Of a stretch of 64,000 nt of DNA, positions 33,857-42,818 are shown piece after piece. Each line of letters starts with the position of its first letter. Within the stretch, counting starts at the first letter, position 1. Source of the DNA: Gemmatimonadota bacterium. GTDB taxonomy: Bacteria; Gemmatimonadota; Gemmatimonadetes; Gemmatimonadales; Gemmatimonadaceae. Location: assembly GCA_016871895.1 (NCBI GenBank), contig VHBO01000001.1, forward strand, positions 62,001 through 126,000, read 5' to 3'. The notes beneath the pieces were generated by a model. It did not search any database. It was not told the origin of the DNA and saw only the letters and a program-made list of their open reading frames with translations. A program made the position numbers and the translations under genes.

Positions 33857-33864
33857 CGGCGGGG

Positions 33865-35556
33865 TCAGTCGTCCCAGCCCTGTAACCACCACCCCGTCGC
33901 GTCGCGGTAGCAGAGCAGCGTGCCGCCGTCGGTGCTGATGCAGCGCCAGTGGTCGCGCGCGAAGGGCGTGGGCTGCCACCAGGCGCCGGAGAGGCGTTCG
34001 GGACCCTCAGCGCGCCCGACGCGCCACCGATCGCCGCGCCAGCGGATCTCCTGCGGGGTGCCCGAAGCGTCGGCCGTCACCGCGATCGTCTCGGGGGGGG
34101 TGAGGAGCCGGCGCGCGACGGGCGACGGTGGACTCGCACCCTCGGGTGCGCCATCGGACACCGGTGCCGGGGGCATCGATGGGTCGGTGCGTGTCGGCCA
34201 CGCATCGACCGGCGCCGGCATCGCGACCGTCTCGATCGCCTCCCACGCGCCTGCGCGGTCCGGTGCGTGCGAGTCGCGTGTGACCGGACGTACCACCGCC
34301 GTCGTCCCGAACGCGGCGCGGAGCCGCGCGAGCGCCGCCTCCGCGGCGGCCGGGTCGCGCCAGCTGGGCGCGAGGAGGTCGCCCTGTTCCGCCGGGGCCG
34401 TCGCCACGCGCGCGATGCGCACCTCCACCGCGCGCACCGGGGCGTCGAGGGGCCAGGCGTCGAGGAGGGCACGACAGCGTTCGAAGAGCGGCGCCGTCCG
34501 CGCGATCGGTGCGGCGGGGCGCACCTCGCGCGTCACCCGCCGCGGGCGGTCGCCGTCGCAGGTGAGCGTGAGCGCCACGGCGGCCACCGCGCGCCCCTCG
34601 GCCGCGAGCGCGCGGACCAGACGGTCGAGCGCGGCGCGCACCACGAAGAGGAGCGGCTCCGTCGTGAGCACGGGGGCCGGGAGGTCGTGCGCGATGACGT
34701 GCGGGTCGTCGGGGCGTGCCAGCGTCGCGCGGCGCGGATCGTCGCCACGGGCGAGCCGCCAGGCGGCGAGTCCCTCCGCGCCCCATCGGCGCTCGACGTC
34801 CTGTGCCCCGAGCGCTGCGAGCGCCCCCGCGGTGCGGAGCCCGAGCGCGCCGAGGGTGGCCCGCAGCTCGTCGTCCATCGGGAGGAGGGCGAGCGGGACT
34901 GCGGCGAGGTAGGGGACGTCGTTCCCGGGGGCGATGTGGAGCGGGGCCGTGGCCGCCCGGGTGCTCCAGGTCGCGGCGCGCGCGGCCACGGCGGTGTCGG
35001 CGACGGCGACGCGCGCGCGCGGATGCCAGGCGCGCGCGAGGGCGAGGAGGAGCGTGGCGAGCGCGCCCTCGCCGCCCAATCCCTCGAAGCCGTGCGCGCC
35101 AATCCACCAGAGGCCGGGAGCGTCGGCCGCCGGCGTCACCTGCGGGCTCGCGGCGAGGAAGGCCGCGCTCGCCCGCGCGGTCTCGCGCGCGAGCGTGTCG
35201 TCGTCCCACGGGAGCATCGTGAGCGGATCGCAGGCGGCGCGCGCCTGGGAGAGGGTCATCCCCAGGTGCACGCCGCGCCGGGCCGCCGCCGCGGTGACCG
35301 CGCGCACGCGGGTGCCGTGCACGAGGACGATCGGTGAGGCATCCCACGCGGCCACCGGCGCGCGGGCGGTGGTCGCGTCGGGCGTCACGTCGGGCATCGC
35401 CGTCGCGGCCGGGCGGGCCTCAGGGCTCCGGGAAGCGGGGCTGGGCGACGCGTCGGGCGCGGGAGCGGGTGGCACGGCTCCGTCCCGTGCGAGCCACGCC
35501 GCGGCGATCGGGAACCGTGGGATGCGCACACAGGCGATGCGCGGTGGGGAGGTCAT
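33865..35556 (-). CDS. imuB: ImuB, Y-family polymerase-like mutasome protein
   Basis: A 563-residue protein of the catalytically dead Y-family branch. The N-terminal strand reads ACVRIPRFPIAAAW where active Y polymerases have an acidic D-x-D motif, so the catalytic carboxylates are missing. ImuB is the hub that binds the beta clamp and recruits ImuA and DnaE2. A Pro/Ala-rich insert of about 45 residues separates the first strand from the rest (residues 27-72). The middle has the thumb/little-finger type sequence (ALGLRTAGALAALGAQDVERRWG) and the end a Trp-rich tail (DHWRCISTDGGTLLCYRDATGWWLQGW). Its first 137 bases overlap imuA in another frame. Confidence 0.93.
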   Translation of the reverse strand: MTSPPRIACVRIPRFPIAAAWLARDGAVPPAPAPDASPSPASRSPEARPAATAMPDVTPDATTARAPVAAWDASPIVLVHGTRVRAVTAAAARRGVHLGMTLSQARAACDPLTMLPWDDDTLARETARASAAFLAASPQVTPAADAPGLWWIGAHGFEGLGGEGALATLLLALARAWHPRARVAVADTAVAARAATWSTRAATAPLHIAPGNDVPYLAAVPLALLPMDDELRATLGALGLRTAGALAALGAQDVERRWGAEGLAAWRLARGDDPRRATLARPDDPHVIAHDLPAPVLTTEPLLFVVRAALDRLVRALAAEGRAVAAVALTLTCDGDRPRRVTREVRPAAPIARTAPLFERCRALLDAWPLDAPVRAVEVRIARVATAPAEQGDLLAPSWRDPAAAEAALARLRAAFGTTAVVRPVTRDSHAPDRAGAWEAIETVAMPAPVDAWPTRTDPSMPPAPVSDGAPEGASPPSPVARRLLTPPETIAVTADASGTPQEIRWRGDRWRVGRAEGPERLSGAWWQPTPFARDHWRCISTDGGTLLCYRDATGWWLQGWDD

Positions 35557-36148
35557 GATCGAGTGCCAGCGGCACGGGGTGAGGGTGGAGGCCGCCCTTC
35601 TCGAGCGTCAGATGACGGCGCTGCCCCATCGCAGGGCCCGTGAGCCGCAGGCGTAGCGCGCTCCCGCCGTCCGTCGCCCGCGTGCCGTCACCCAGCAGCA
35701 GGAGGGCGGCATCGGCGTCGCGCGCGAGCTGGGCGAGCCGGACCGCGATCGGACGGGGCAGGACAGGACCGCCGTCGAGGATCACGAGGGCGAATGCCCC
35801 GCTCCGCAGCAGGAGGTCGGCACACCACGGTGCCCGCGAGGGATCGGGGGGGCGGACCACCCAGACCATCGACAGCGCCCCGGCCAACGGCGCGGGATCC
35901 AACGTGCGCCGCGCATCGATCCAAGCGACCCCGTGGCCGGCGCGCAGCGTCAGGGCGGCGAGCCGCCGGGCGAGTGTCGTCTTCCCCGCACCGGTCGGCG
36001 CCACCCACTCACTGATCCGGCCTCGCGGGATCCCCCCGCCGGCCAGAACGTCGTCGAGCGACGTGAGCCCCGTGGGGAGCCCGGGGGCCTGCGAGGGCGT
36101 CCCGGCGACGACGGACGCGATGTGCAGGCGGAGAGCGGCGAGTGACAT
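35420..36148 (-). CDS. imuA: ImuA, RecA-like mutasome protein
   Basis: A 242-residue RecA-fold protein, first gene of the cassette. Walker A is APTGAGKTT (in ISEWVAPTGAGKTTLARRLAALTL), and the region before it (PTGLTSLDDVLAGGGIPRGRISE) is typical of RecA/RadA-like proteins. ImuA helps ImuB and DnaE2 copy damaged DNA and cause mutations. The last 45 residues, very Arg-rich, come from the stretch overlapping imuB, so this tail is not a normal part of the family. The ATG lies directly at the edge of a double direct-repeat operator. Confidence 0.9.
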   Translation of the reverse strand: MSLAALRLHIASVVAGTPSQAPGLPTGLTSLDDVLAGGGIPRGRISEWVAPTGAGKTTLARRLAALTLRAGHGVAWIDARRTLDPAPLAGALSMVWVVRPPDPSRAPWCADLLLRSGAFALVILDGGPVLPRPIAVRLAQLARDADAALLLLGDGTRATDGGSALRLRLTGPAMGQRRHLTLEKGGLHPHPVPLALDHDLPTAHRLCAHPTVPDRRGVARTGRSRATRSRARRVAQPRFPEP

Positions 36149-36199
36149 ACCGAACAAAAACCGAAGAAGGGGGTGATAATTACCGAACAGACACCGAAG
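36149..36199 (-). promoter_or_regulatory. Candidate SOS (LexA-type) operator and promoter of imuA-imuB-dnaE2
   Basis: Two copies of a direct-repeat element, on the minus strand CTTCGGTNTNTGTTCGGT type: at 36166-36149 and 36199-36182. The TTCGGT half-sites are 11 bases apart within each element, and the two elements are 33 bases apart, so four half-sites sit on one face of the helix. C/GTTC-N7-GTTC matches the alphaproteobacterial LexA box layout (GTTC-N7-GTTC). Between the elements lies TAATTA, a possible -10. One element touches the imuA ATG. The cassette is SOS-controlled in other bacteria; LexA itself is not in the window. Confidence 0.6.
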
Positions 36200-36264
36200 T
36201 GCGCAAGGGGCATTCCCGGGCCGACGCACGGGAGATGGCTGACGGCGCCTCGGCACCCTCCCGC

Positions 36265-36270
36265 TATCTT
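36265..36270 (+). promoter_or_regulatory. -10 box upstream of the M50 protease gene
   Basis: TATCTT followed by CCGCCG and an ATG at 36277, the same spacing as at the leaderless starts in this window. The ATG opens a short leader frame rather than the protease itself. Confidence 0.45.
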
Positions 36271-36276
36271 CCGCCG

Positions 36277-36303
36277 ATGCCCCCGTGCGGACACCTCCGA
36301 TGA
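36277..36303 (+). CDS. Possible leaderless leader peptide MPPCGHLR
   Basis: Eight codons and a TGA. The TGA (36301-36303) overlaps the ATG of the M50 protease gene (36300-36302) as ATGA, so translation of the leader would feed straight into the protease start. It is supported only by the position of the -10 box and the overlap; it could be chance in a GC-rich sequence. Confidence 0.3.
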   Translation: MPPCGHLR

Positions 36304-37394
36304 AATGGTCCTGGCGGATCGGCCGGATCGCGGGGATCGCCATCCGCGTCCACGTCACCTTCCCGCTCTTCCTCCTCTGGATCGGCCTGCGGGACGGCCA
36401 AGGGGCGACGGCCGCCGCCTTCGCCGTCGGCGCGATGCTCGCGCTCTTCACCATCGTGCTCCTGCACGAGCTCGGCCACGCGCTGATGGCGCGTCGCTTC
36501 GGCATCGCCACCCGCGACATCACGCTCCTCCCGATCGGCGGGCTCGCCCGCCTCGAGCGGATGCCGCGCGAGCCGCGGCAGGAGCTCCTCATCGCGCTCG
36601 CGGGACCGGCGGTCAACCTCCTCCTCGCCCTCGGCTTCGGCGCGCTCCTCATCGCCACCGGCGGACCGCGTTCCCTCGTCGAATTCGACCTCCTCCGCCG
36701 CCTCGGCGCCCCCGCGGTCGGGCACGTCATCCTCGCGGAGCTCGTCGCCGTCAACGTCGGCCTCATCCTGTTCAACCTCCTCCCAGCCTTCCCGATGGAC
36801 GGCGGCCGGGTGCTCCGCGCGCTCCTCGCGATGTGGTCACAGGACCACCTCGTCGCCACGCGACGCGCCACGCTCGTCGGTCGGCTCTTCGCCGCCGCCT
36901 TCGTCGCGTACGGGCTCTTCGCGAGCGCCCCGAACCTCGTCCTCATCGGTCTCTTCGTCTGGCTCGCCGGGTCGGGGGAGGCCTCCGCCGTCGCGACCGA
37001 GGCGGCGCTCGAACGCACGCGGGTCGCACAGTTCATGATGACCGAGTTCCGCACGGTCGATCCGGCCGATCCCCTCGGCGCGGTCGCTGATCTCGTGATC
37101 GCCGGCGCGCAGCAGGACTTCCCCGTCCTCGCCGACGGCGTCTATGTCGGGATGCTCGGTCGCGCCGACCTCGTGCGCGGGCTCCGGGAAGGCGGGGCGG
37201 ACGCGACGGTCGCGACGGCGATGGCGACCCGCGGTCCCGTCGTCACCGTGACCGACCACCCGGAGGCGGCGCTCGCCGCGCTCCACGACGCCGGGGGGCG
37301 TGCCGTCGCCGTGCTCCGCGACGGGACCGTCGCCGGGCTCCTCACCACCGAGAACCTGGCGGAGTACCTCCTCCTCCGTCGCAGCGTCACCTGA
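36300..37394 (+). CDS. Site-2 protease-like M50 metalloprotease with CBS domains
   Basis: A 364-residue intramembrane zinc protease. HELGH (56-60) in the helix ALFTIVLLHELGHALMARRFG holds two zinc ligands and the catalytic Glu, and PAFPMDGGRVLRALLA holds the third ligand (Asp 167). About six membrane helices precede a pair of cytosolic CBS domains (RVAQFMMTEFRTVDPADPLGAV and VATAMATRGPVVTVTDHPEAALAAL), which usually bind adenine nucleotides and gate activity. Targets are membrane-bound regulators, possibly anti-sigma factors like those encoded nearby, which is inference. A 13-base gap separates it from the DUF423 gene. Confidence 0.93.
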   Translation: MKWSWRIGRIAGIAIRVHVTFPLFLLWIGLRDGQGATAAAFAVGAMLALFTIVLLHELGHALMARRFGIATRDITLLPIGGLARLERMPREPRQELLIALAGPAVNLLLALGFGALLIATGGPRSLVEFDLLRRLGAPAVGHVILAELVAVNVGLILFNLLPAFPMDGGRVLRALLAMWSQDHLVATRRATLVGRLFAAAFVAYGLFASAPNLVLIGLFVWLAGSGEASAVATEAALERTRVAQFMMTEFRTVDPADPLGAVADLVIAGAQQDFPVLADGVYVGMLGRADLVRGLREGGADATVATAMATRGPVVTVTDHPEAALAALHDAGGRAVAVLRDGTVAGLLTTENLAEYLLLRRSVT

Positions 37395-37407
37395 ACCGGA
37401 GATCGTG

Positions 37408-37785
37408 ATGCGCCCCTCCTTCCTCACCCTCGGCGCGCTCTCCGCCGCCCTCGCGGTCGCCGCCGGTGCCTTCGGTGCGCACGCGCTCCGTGCCCGCGTC
37501 GAGCCACGCCTCCTCGAGGTCTTCGAGACCGGCGCCCGCTACCAGATGTACCACGCGCTCGCGCTCCTCGCGGTGGCCTGGGTCGCGACGCGTGGCGCGG
37601 CGGCGCAGGGGCCCGCCACCGCCGCGGGGTGGTGCTTCGTCGCGGGGACGGTCCTCTTCAGCGGCTCACTCTACGCGATGACCTTCACGGGGATCCGTGC
37701 GCTCGGTGCCATCACGCCGCTCGGTGGCGTGGCGTTCATCGCGGGGTGGTTGCTTCTCGCGGTCGCGGCGGCCCGCGCGAGCTGA
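37408..37785 (+). CDS. DUF423 (YgdD-like) small membrane protein
   Basis: A 125-residue protein with four hydrophobic helices. The start LTLGALSAALAVAAGAFGAHALRARVEPRLLEVFETGARYQMYHALALLAVAW is the DUF423 hallmark, with FGAHAL and the YQMYHALALL block. Function unknown. A GTG three bases upstream is an alternative start. It ends the short M50 operon, before a strong hairpin. Confidence 0.9.
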   Translation: MRPSFLTLGALSAALAVAAGAFGAHALRARVEPRLLEVFETGARYQMYHALALLAVAWVATRGAAAQGPATAAGWCFVAGTVLFSGSLYAMTFTGIRALGAITPLGGVAFIAGWLLLAVAAARAS

Positions 37786-37810
37786 CGCCGCGGGTGGGGC
37801 ACCGGTGAAC

Positions 37811-37847
37811 GAGGACGGGGGGCCGGCATCGCCGGCCCCCCGTCCTC
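37811..37847. terminator. Strong bidirectional hairpin terminator
   Basis: A perfect 17-base inverted repeat with a 3-base loop (ATC): arms GAGGACGGGGGGCCGGC and its complement. It lies between two convergent genes. No U-tract on either side. Confidence 0.8.
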
Positions 37848-37893
37848 GTCTGCACCATCGCCAGCGGCGCGTGCATTCGCCGCCGATGATCGC

Positions 37894-40800
37894 CTACCGC
37901 GGTGTCCGACCCGGCGTGTACGGCACCCCCGCTGCGTCGGCCTTCGACTCGAGCGCCTTGAGTTCCGTCGTTACGAATGCCTGCAGCGCTGCCTGCACCG
38001 CCGGCGCCCGCTCCCGTACGATCGCGAGCTGCCGCCGCTGCGTCCCCGTCGGCTCCGTCAACGCGAAGCTCGTCGCCGAGCCGAGGCGCCCGAGCAGCGA
38101 CGTCTCGGTGGGCTCCGCGTAGCGCCCCGCGGTGTTGTCCCCCTGCAGCTGCTCACGGATCCCGCGCAGCGTCGCCTTGGCGGCACGCACGTCGGTGTCG
38201 AGCGTGGTGGCGGTGGTCGTGAGCTCCACGGCGCGCTCGAGAGCATCGAGGCGCGCCGTCACTTCGCCGAGCTGCGCGTTCACGCCGAGTACGAGCCGCT
38301 GTACCTGCTGGGCCTCACGATGGAAGGCGAGGGCCCGCGCGCGCTGGTCTGCCGTGAGCGTCGCGTTCGGGAGAAGCTGGACCTCGAAGCCCTGCGGCGC
38401 GGTGAGCGCGGTGCGTACGCCGCCGACCCGCTTGAAGAGCTGCACGCGATAGCTCCCCGGTACGATGTGCGGGCCGTTTCCGCCGCGCGCGCCATCCTCA
38501 CCGCCGCGGCCGCCACCACCGCCGAACCCTCCGGCGTTCGCGCCGCCGCCCACCGGCGTCACCCCCGGCCAGCGCAGGTTCCAGGTCACGCGGTTCACCC
38601 CGGCACTGTTGGTGCCATCGAAGCGCGAGACGATCGCGCCGCTCGCGTCGCTGACCTCCACCTCGATGCTCGGCGCCTCCTCCTCCTGCTCGGCCTTCAG
38701 CGCATCCCAGCCGGGGAAGGGGACGTCGGCGCCGCTGCGATTGAGCCCCTGCTCCCGCGCCTGTCGCACCTGCCGTTGCGAGCGGAGCGCCGCGCGCAGG
38801 TGATATGTGAACGTCGCGCCGACGGGCGGATTCTGGGCGACGTACTGCGCCCCGCCTTGGAACCCCGCGCCCCCGCCGCCGAGCGGCGAGCCCGGCTGGT
38901 AGAGCAGCGCCGGCGCGGTCGGGAAGAGCGTCGCCTCGGCGCGCAGCCGCTCCGGCGTGAGCTGGCGCAGCGCCGAGTAGTCGTCGAGCACATAGATGCC
39001 ACGCCCGAAGGTGCCGAGGACGAGGTCGTTCATCTCGGGCTGGATCGCGATGTCATAGACGGCGATCGTCGGCAGCCCGCCCTTCATCGGCTGCCACCGC
39101 TTCCCGTCGTCGAAGGAGACGAAGAGCCCGAACTCGGTGCCGGCGAAGAGGAGACCGCGCTGCGCGTGATCCTCGCGGATCGCGTGCGTCGGCCCGCGCG
39201 TGGGGAGCCCGCCCGTGATCACCGTCCAAGTGCGGCCGCGGTCGCCGGTGCGGACGAGGTACGGCGCGAAGTCGCCGCGCTTGAAGTTGTTGATGGCCGC
39301 ATAGGCCACGTCGGCATCGTGCGGGGAAGCCTCCACGTACGCGACGAAGCTCGAGTCGGGGACGCCCGGGATGCTCGTGATCCGCCGCCAGTTCTTCCCG
39401 CCGTCCTCGGTGACGTGCAGGAGGCCGTCATCGGTGCCCGCGTAGAGGAGCCCCTCGGCCTTCGGCGACTCCGCGAGCGCCGTCACGGAGCCCGCGTACG
39501 AGGTGGAGGTGTTCCGCGCGACGGCGTCCACGCTCCAGAGCCGGCCCTGCATCTTCATCGACGTGCGCGGGATGTTCCGCGAGAGGTCGGGGCTGATCGG
39601 CGTCCATGACTCGCCGCGGTCATCCGAGCGATAGACGCGCTGCGACGCGTAGTAGAGTCGCGTGTTCGCGAAGGGGCTGATCACGAGCGGCGTGTCCCAG
39701 TACCAGCGCGCCGGATCCTCGCCCGGCTCCTCTTCCGGCGCGATGCGCACGGCGTTCCCGGTGCGCCGGTCGAACCGCACGAGCCCGCCGTTCTGCGATT
39801 CGGCGTAGATGGTGGACGGGTCGCGCGGGTCGACGCGGCTCTGGAAGCCGTCGCCACCAGCGGTGACGAACCAGTCGCTGTTGCGGATCCCATTGCCGTG
39901 CGCGGTGCGCGCGGGGCCGCCGAACGAGAAGTTGTCCTGCGTCCCACCGTAGACGTGATAGAAGGGCGCCTCGCGGCTCACGTCGATCTTATAGAACTGC
40001 GGGAGGGGGAGATTGCCGAAGAAGCGCCAGCTCCGCCCGCGGTCGAAGCTCTCGTAGAGCCCGCCGTCGCAGCCGACGAGGTAGTGGTCCGTGGCGTCGG
40101 GGTCGATCCAGATCACGTGGTTGTCGACGTGCTTCGACGCCTCGCCGAGTTGCGTGAAGGTGCGTCCGGCGTCGTCGGAGACCATCACGTAGGTGTCCAT
40201 CGCATAGACGCGGTCGGCGTCCTTCGGGTCGACGAAGATCCGCTGGTAGTAGAGCGAGATGGTCTGGAACCCGCCCTGCCGGCGCCAGCTCACGCCGTTG
40301 TCGTCGGAGCGGAAGACGCCGCCGCGGTCGTTCGCCGCCTCGACGATCGCGTAGAGCACGTCGGGATCGGAGGGCGCCCGCGCAAGCCCGATACGCGCCT
40401 CGCCTTCGGGCACGCCCGAGATCTTGGTCCAGGTCGCGCCGCCGTCGGTCGAGCGGTGCAGCGCCGACTCCGGCCCGCCCGCGAGATAGCCCCACACGTG
40501 CCGATGCCGCTGCCAGGTGCTCGCGACGAGGATGTCGGGGTTCCGCGGATCGAGTTCCACCTCGTTCACGCCCGCCCACTTGGCGCCGCCGAGGATCTTG
40601 GTCCAGGTCACGCCGCCGTCGATCGTCTTGTAGAGGCCGCGCTCACCCCCCTCGGCCCAGAGCGGCCCCTGCGCCGCGACGTACACGACCTTCGAGTCAC
40701 GCGGGTCGATCACGATCTTCCCGATGTGCTCGGACTGCCGCAGACCCATGTTCTTCCACGTGCGGCCGCCGTCCTCTGACTTGTAGACGCCGTCGCCGAA

Positions 40801-41205
40801 GCTCACCGAGCGCTGCGCGTTGTTCTCGCCCGTCCCCACCCAGACGACCTCGGGGTTCTTCGGGTCGAGCACCACCGCACCGATGGAATACGAGGCCTGC
40901 GCGTCGAAGATCGGCGACCAGGTGGTCCCGGCGTTCTCAGTCTTCCAGACGCCGCCCGAGGCGGCGGCCACGTACCAGGTCCGCTTGTTCGGGTGGATCG
41001 CGACGTCGGCGATGCGCCCCGAGGTGAAGGCGGGCCCGATGCTCCGGAAGCGGAAGCCGTTGAGGACCGCGGGCGAGACGCCGCCGGTGGAATCGGTCGA
41101 GGCGGCCGCCGTCGCCGTCGTCGGCGCGGTCGTGGCCGGCCGCGCGCCGCGCTGGGCACCGAGGGTGGTCGCGAGGAGGGCGAGGCAGAGCAGGGGGAAT
41201 CGCAT
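37894..41205 (-). CDS. Secreted sortilin/VPS10-type beta-propeller protein
   Basis: A 1103-residue exported protein (signal peptide MRFPLLCLALLATTLGAQ). The first 750 residues are a chain of Asp-box/BNR-like propeller repeats: VWKTENAGTTWSPIF, VYKSEDGGRTWKNMG, LYKTIDGGVTWTKIL, LHRSTDGGATWTKIS, VFRSDDNGVSWRRQG, LYESFDRGRSWRFFG, VYRSDDRGESWTPIS, LVRTGDRGRTWTVIT. This is the sortilin/Vps10 type often annotated as glycosyl hydrolase; no catalytic residues are visible. A Gly-rich strand region and a helical C-terminus follow. Related large proteins are numerous in Gemmatimonadota and Bacteroidota. Substrate unknown; it may bind peptides or glycans at the surface. Confidence 0.88.
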   Translation of the reverse strand: MRFPLLCLALLATTLGAQRGARPATTAPTTATAAASTDSTGGVSPAVLNGFRFRSIGPAFTSGRIADVAIHPNKRTWYVAAASGGVWKTENAGTTWSPIFDAQASYSIGAVVLDPKNPEVVWVGTGENNAQRSVSFGDGVYKSEDGGRTWKNMGLRQSEHIGKIVIDPRDSKVVYVAAQGPLWAEGGERGLYKTIDGGVTWTKILGGAKWAGVNEVELDPRNPDILVASTWQRHRHVWGYLAGGPESALHRSTDGGATWTKISGVPEGEARIGLARAPSDPDVLYAIVEAANDRGGVFRSDDNGVSWRRQGGFQTISLYYQRIFVDPKDADRVYAMDTYVMVSDDAGRTFTQLGEASKHVDNHVIWIDPDATDHYLVGCDGGLYESFDRGRSWRFFGNLPLPQFYKIDVSREAPFYHVYGGTQDNFSFGGPARTAHGNGIRNSDWFVTAGGDGFQSRVDPRDPSTIYAESQNGGLVRFDRRTGNAVRIAPEEEPGEDPARWYWDTPLVISPFANTRLYYASQRVYRSDDRGESWTPISPDLSRNIPRTSMKMQGRLWSVDAVARNTSTSYAGSVTALAESPKAEGLLYAGTDDGLLHVTEDGGKNWRRITSIPGVPDSSFVAYVEASPHDADVAYAAINNFKRGDFAPYLVRTGDRGRTWTVITGGLPTRGPTHAIREDHAQRGLLFAGTEFGLFVSFDDGKRWQPMKGGLPTIAVYDIAIQPEMNDLVLGTFGRGIYVLDDYSALRQLTPERLRAEATLFPTAPALLYQPGSPLGGGGAGFQGGAQYVAQNPPVGATFTYHLRAALRSQRQVRQAREQGLNRSGADVPFPGWDALKAEQEEEAPSIEVEVSDASGAIVSRFDGTNSAGVNRVTWNLRWPGVTPVGGGANAGGFGGGGGRGGEDGARGGNGPHIVPGSYRVQLFKRVGGVRTALTAPQGFEVQLLPNATLTADQRARALAFHREAQQVQRLVLGVNAQLGEVTARLDALERAVELTTTATTLDTDVRAAKATLRGIREQLQGDNTAGRYAEPTETSLLGRLGSATSFALTEPTGTQRRQLAIVRERAPAVQAALQAFVTTELKALESKADAAGVPYTPGRTPR

Positions 41206-41323
41206 GCGGGCTACCGGATGAAAGGGGAGCGTGCGCCCTGAAGATGCGCCGTGGGCATACGTTCGTCACCTCCGCGGCGTTCGCGGCGCGGCGGGCCGTA
41301 CTCGCTCGTATTGCCCGGGTCTG

Positions 41324-41329
41324 TATAGA
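41324..41329 (+). promoter_or_regulatory. -10 box of the haloperoxidase-like gene, predicted leaderless
   Basis: TATAGA followed by 7 bases and the GTG at 41337. No -35 box at the right distance. Confidence 0.45.
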
Positions 41330-41336
41330 ATTGGGT

Positions 41337-42818
41337 GTGCATACCCCCCGCACGCGTCCCTTCGGTCCGCGGCGTGCCCTCCGGTCGTTCGCCGTGGCGG
41401 CCTCGCTCGTCCTTCTCCCCCTCGCGGCCTGCCGTCGTGCCCCGGCCCCCGACGGCCGCTATGTGACCGAGTGGACGCGGCTCGCCCTCATCACGGTGCG
41501 CAGCGAACGTCTCGGTCCCCCCGTCGCGGCGCGGCTCTCCGCGTACGCGGGGCTCGCACTGCACGAGGGATACGCCGCGGATGCGGCCAGCGGGCTGTCC
41601 ACGTTCGGCCCACGCCTCGCCGGTGCGCCGGCGTTCCCAGTGCCCCCGAGCGAGGGCGCGGTCGACGGGGCGATCGTCGCGGCGACGGCGGAGCGGGTGG
41701 TCCTCGATTCCCTCCTCCGTGATGGCTTCGCGAGCACGGTGCGTCGCGTCGACTCGCTCGCGGCGGCGCAGGTCGCGCGCCGCCGTGCCGATGGGATCGC
41801 CGACGCCATCGTCGCGCGCTCCGAAGCGCACGGCGTCGCGCTCGCGGCCGCGATCCTCGCCTGGGCCGCGACGGACGGCTTCTTCGCGACCCGGGGTCGC
41901 GAGTGGATCCCGCCGCGCCGCCGCGACCAGTGGGAGAACACGGCGACGCTCGACCAGTACGTCCCGCAGACACTCTCCGGGCAGTCGGACTTCGTCTCGA
42001 CGGCCAACCCGAATGTGCGGCTCGACGCCGAGGCGGCATCGGAGAAGGGGCTCTTCACCAACCGGCCGAAGGCGGCGGGGGCCACGACGCTCCCGTCGTT
42101 CAATCCCACCCGGCCAACGGAGCCGTATTGGGGCGAGCTCCGACCGTTCGTACTCCGAGATGCGGACGTCTGTGCGCCGCCCCCGCCCCCGGCGTACTCG
42201 GAGGCGTCCGGCTCGCCGTTCCACACGATGGGTCGCGCCTTCTACGACTCGGTGCGCGCGCTTCCGGATTCGCTCCGCCAGGTCGCGCTCTTCTGGGCCG
42301 ATAATCCCGTTGCGACGGGGACCCCAGGCTTCCACTGGATCAGCATCGTCACGCAGATGGTCCCGCGTCGCGGTCTCGATGCACCGGCTGCCGCCGAGCT
42401 CTACGCCCTCACGACGATCGCGATCGCGGATGCCTTCATCGGGACCTGGCGCGAGAAGTACCGCTCGATGGTCGTGCGCCCGGTGGCCTACGTGCAGCGC
42501 GTCTTCGACCCCGCGTATCGCACCGTGATCCCGACGCCGCCCTTCCCCGAGTATCCGAGTGGGCACTCCGTCCAATCGGGCGCGGCGGTCGAGGTGCTCA
42601 TCGGGCTCCTCGGCGACACCCTCGCGTATGTGGACTCGAGCCAGATCGATGTCGGACAACCGGCGCGTCCGTTTGCTTCGTTCACCGCGGCCCGCACCGA
42701 GGTGGCCTGGTCGCGCGTCTACGCGGGGGTGCACTACCTGCCGGCGGTCCTCGACGGACTCACGCAGGGGCGCTGCATCGGTGGTCGGGTGCTCGCGCTC
42801 GCACGGCCGCGCGGATGA
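41337..42818 (+). CDS. Vanadium-dependent haloperoxidase/PAP2-type lipoprotein
   Basis: A 493-residue predicted lipoprotein: RSFAVAASLVLLPLAACRR gives a lipobox (LAAC). The C-terminal part has the vanadate/phosphate-binding motifs of the PAP2-haloperoxidase superfamily: YPSGHSVQSGAAVEVLIG and RVYAGVHYLPAVLDG, preceded by KYRSMVVRPVAYVQRVFDP. Proteins of this kind are annotated as vanadium-dependent haloperoxidases, though many may be phosphatases. The GTG start follows a TATAGA box by 7 bases and gives a proper signal peptide. The stop overlaps the next ATG (ATGA), so it is translated together with the FG-GAP lipoprotein. Confidence 0.85.
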   Translation: MHTPRTRPFGPRRALRSFAVAASLVLLPLAACRRAPAPDGRYVTEWTRLALITVRSERLGPPVAARLSAYAGLALHEGYAADAASGLSTFGPRLAGAPAFPVPPSEGAVDGAIVAATAERVVLDSLLRDGFASTVRRVDSLAAAQVARRRADGIADAIVARSEAHGVALAAAILAWAATDGFFATRGREWIPPRRRDQWENTATLDQYVPQTLSGQSDFVSTANPNVRLDAEAASEKGLFTNRPKAAGATTLPSFNPTRPTEPYWGELRPFVLRDADVCAPPPPPAYSEASGSPFHTMGRAFYDSVRALPDSLRQVALFWADNPVATGTPGFHWISIVTQMVPRRGLDAPAAAELYALTTIAIADAFIGTWREKYRSMVVRPVAYVQRVFDPAYRTVIPTPPFPEYPSGHSVQSGAAVEVLIGLLGDTLAYVDSSQIDVGQPARPFASFTAARTEVAWSRVYAGVHYLPAVLDGLTQGRCIGGRVLALARPRG

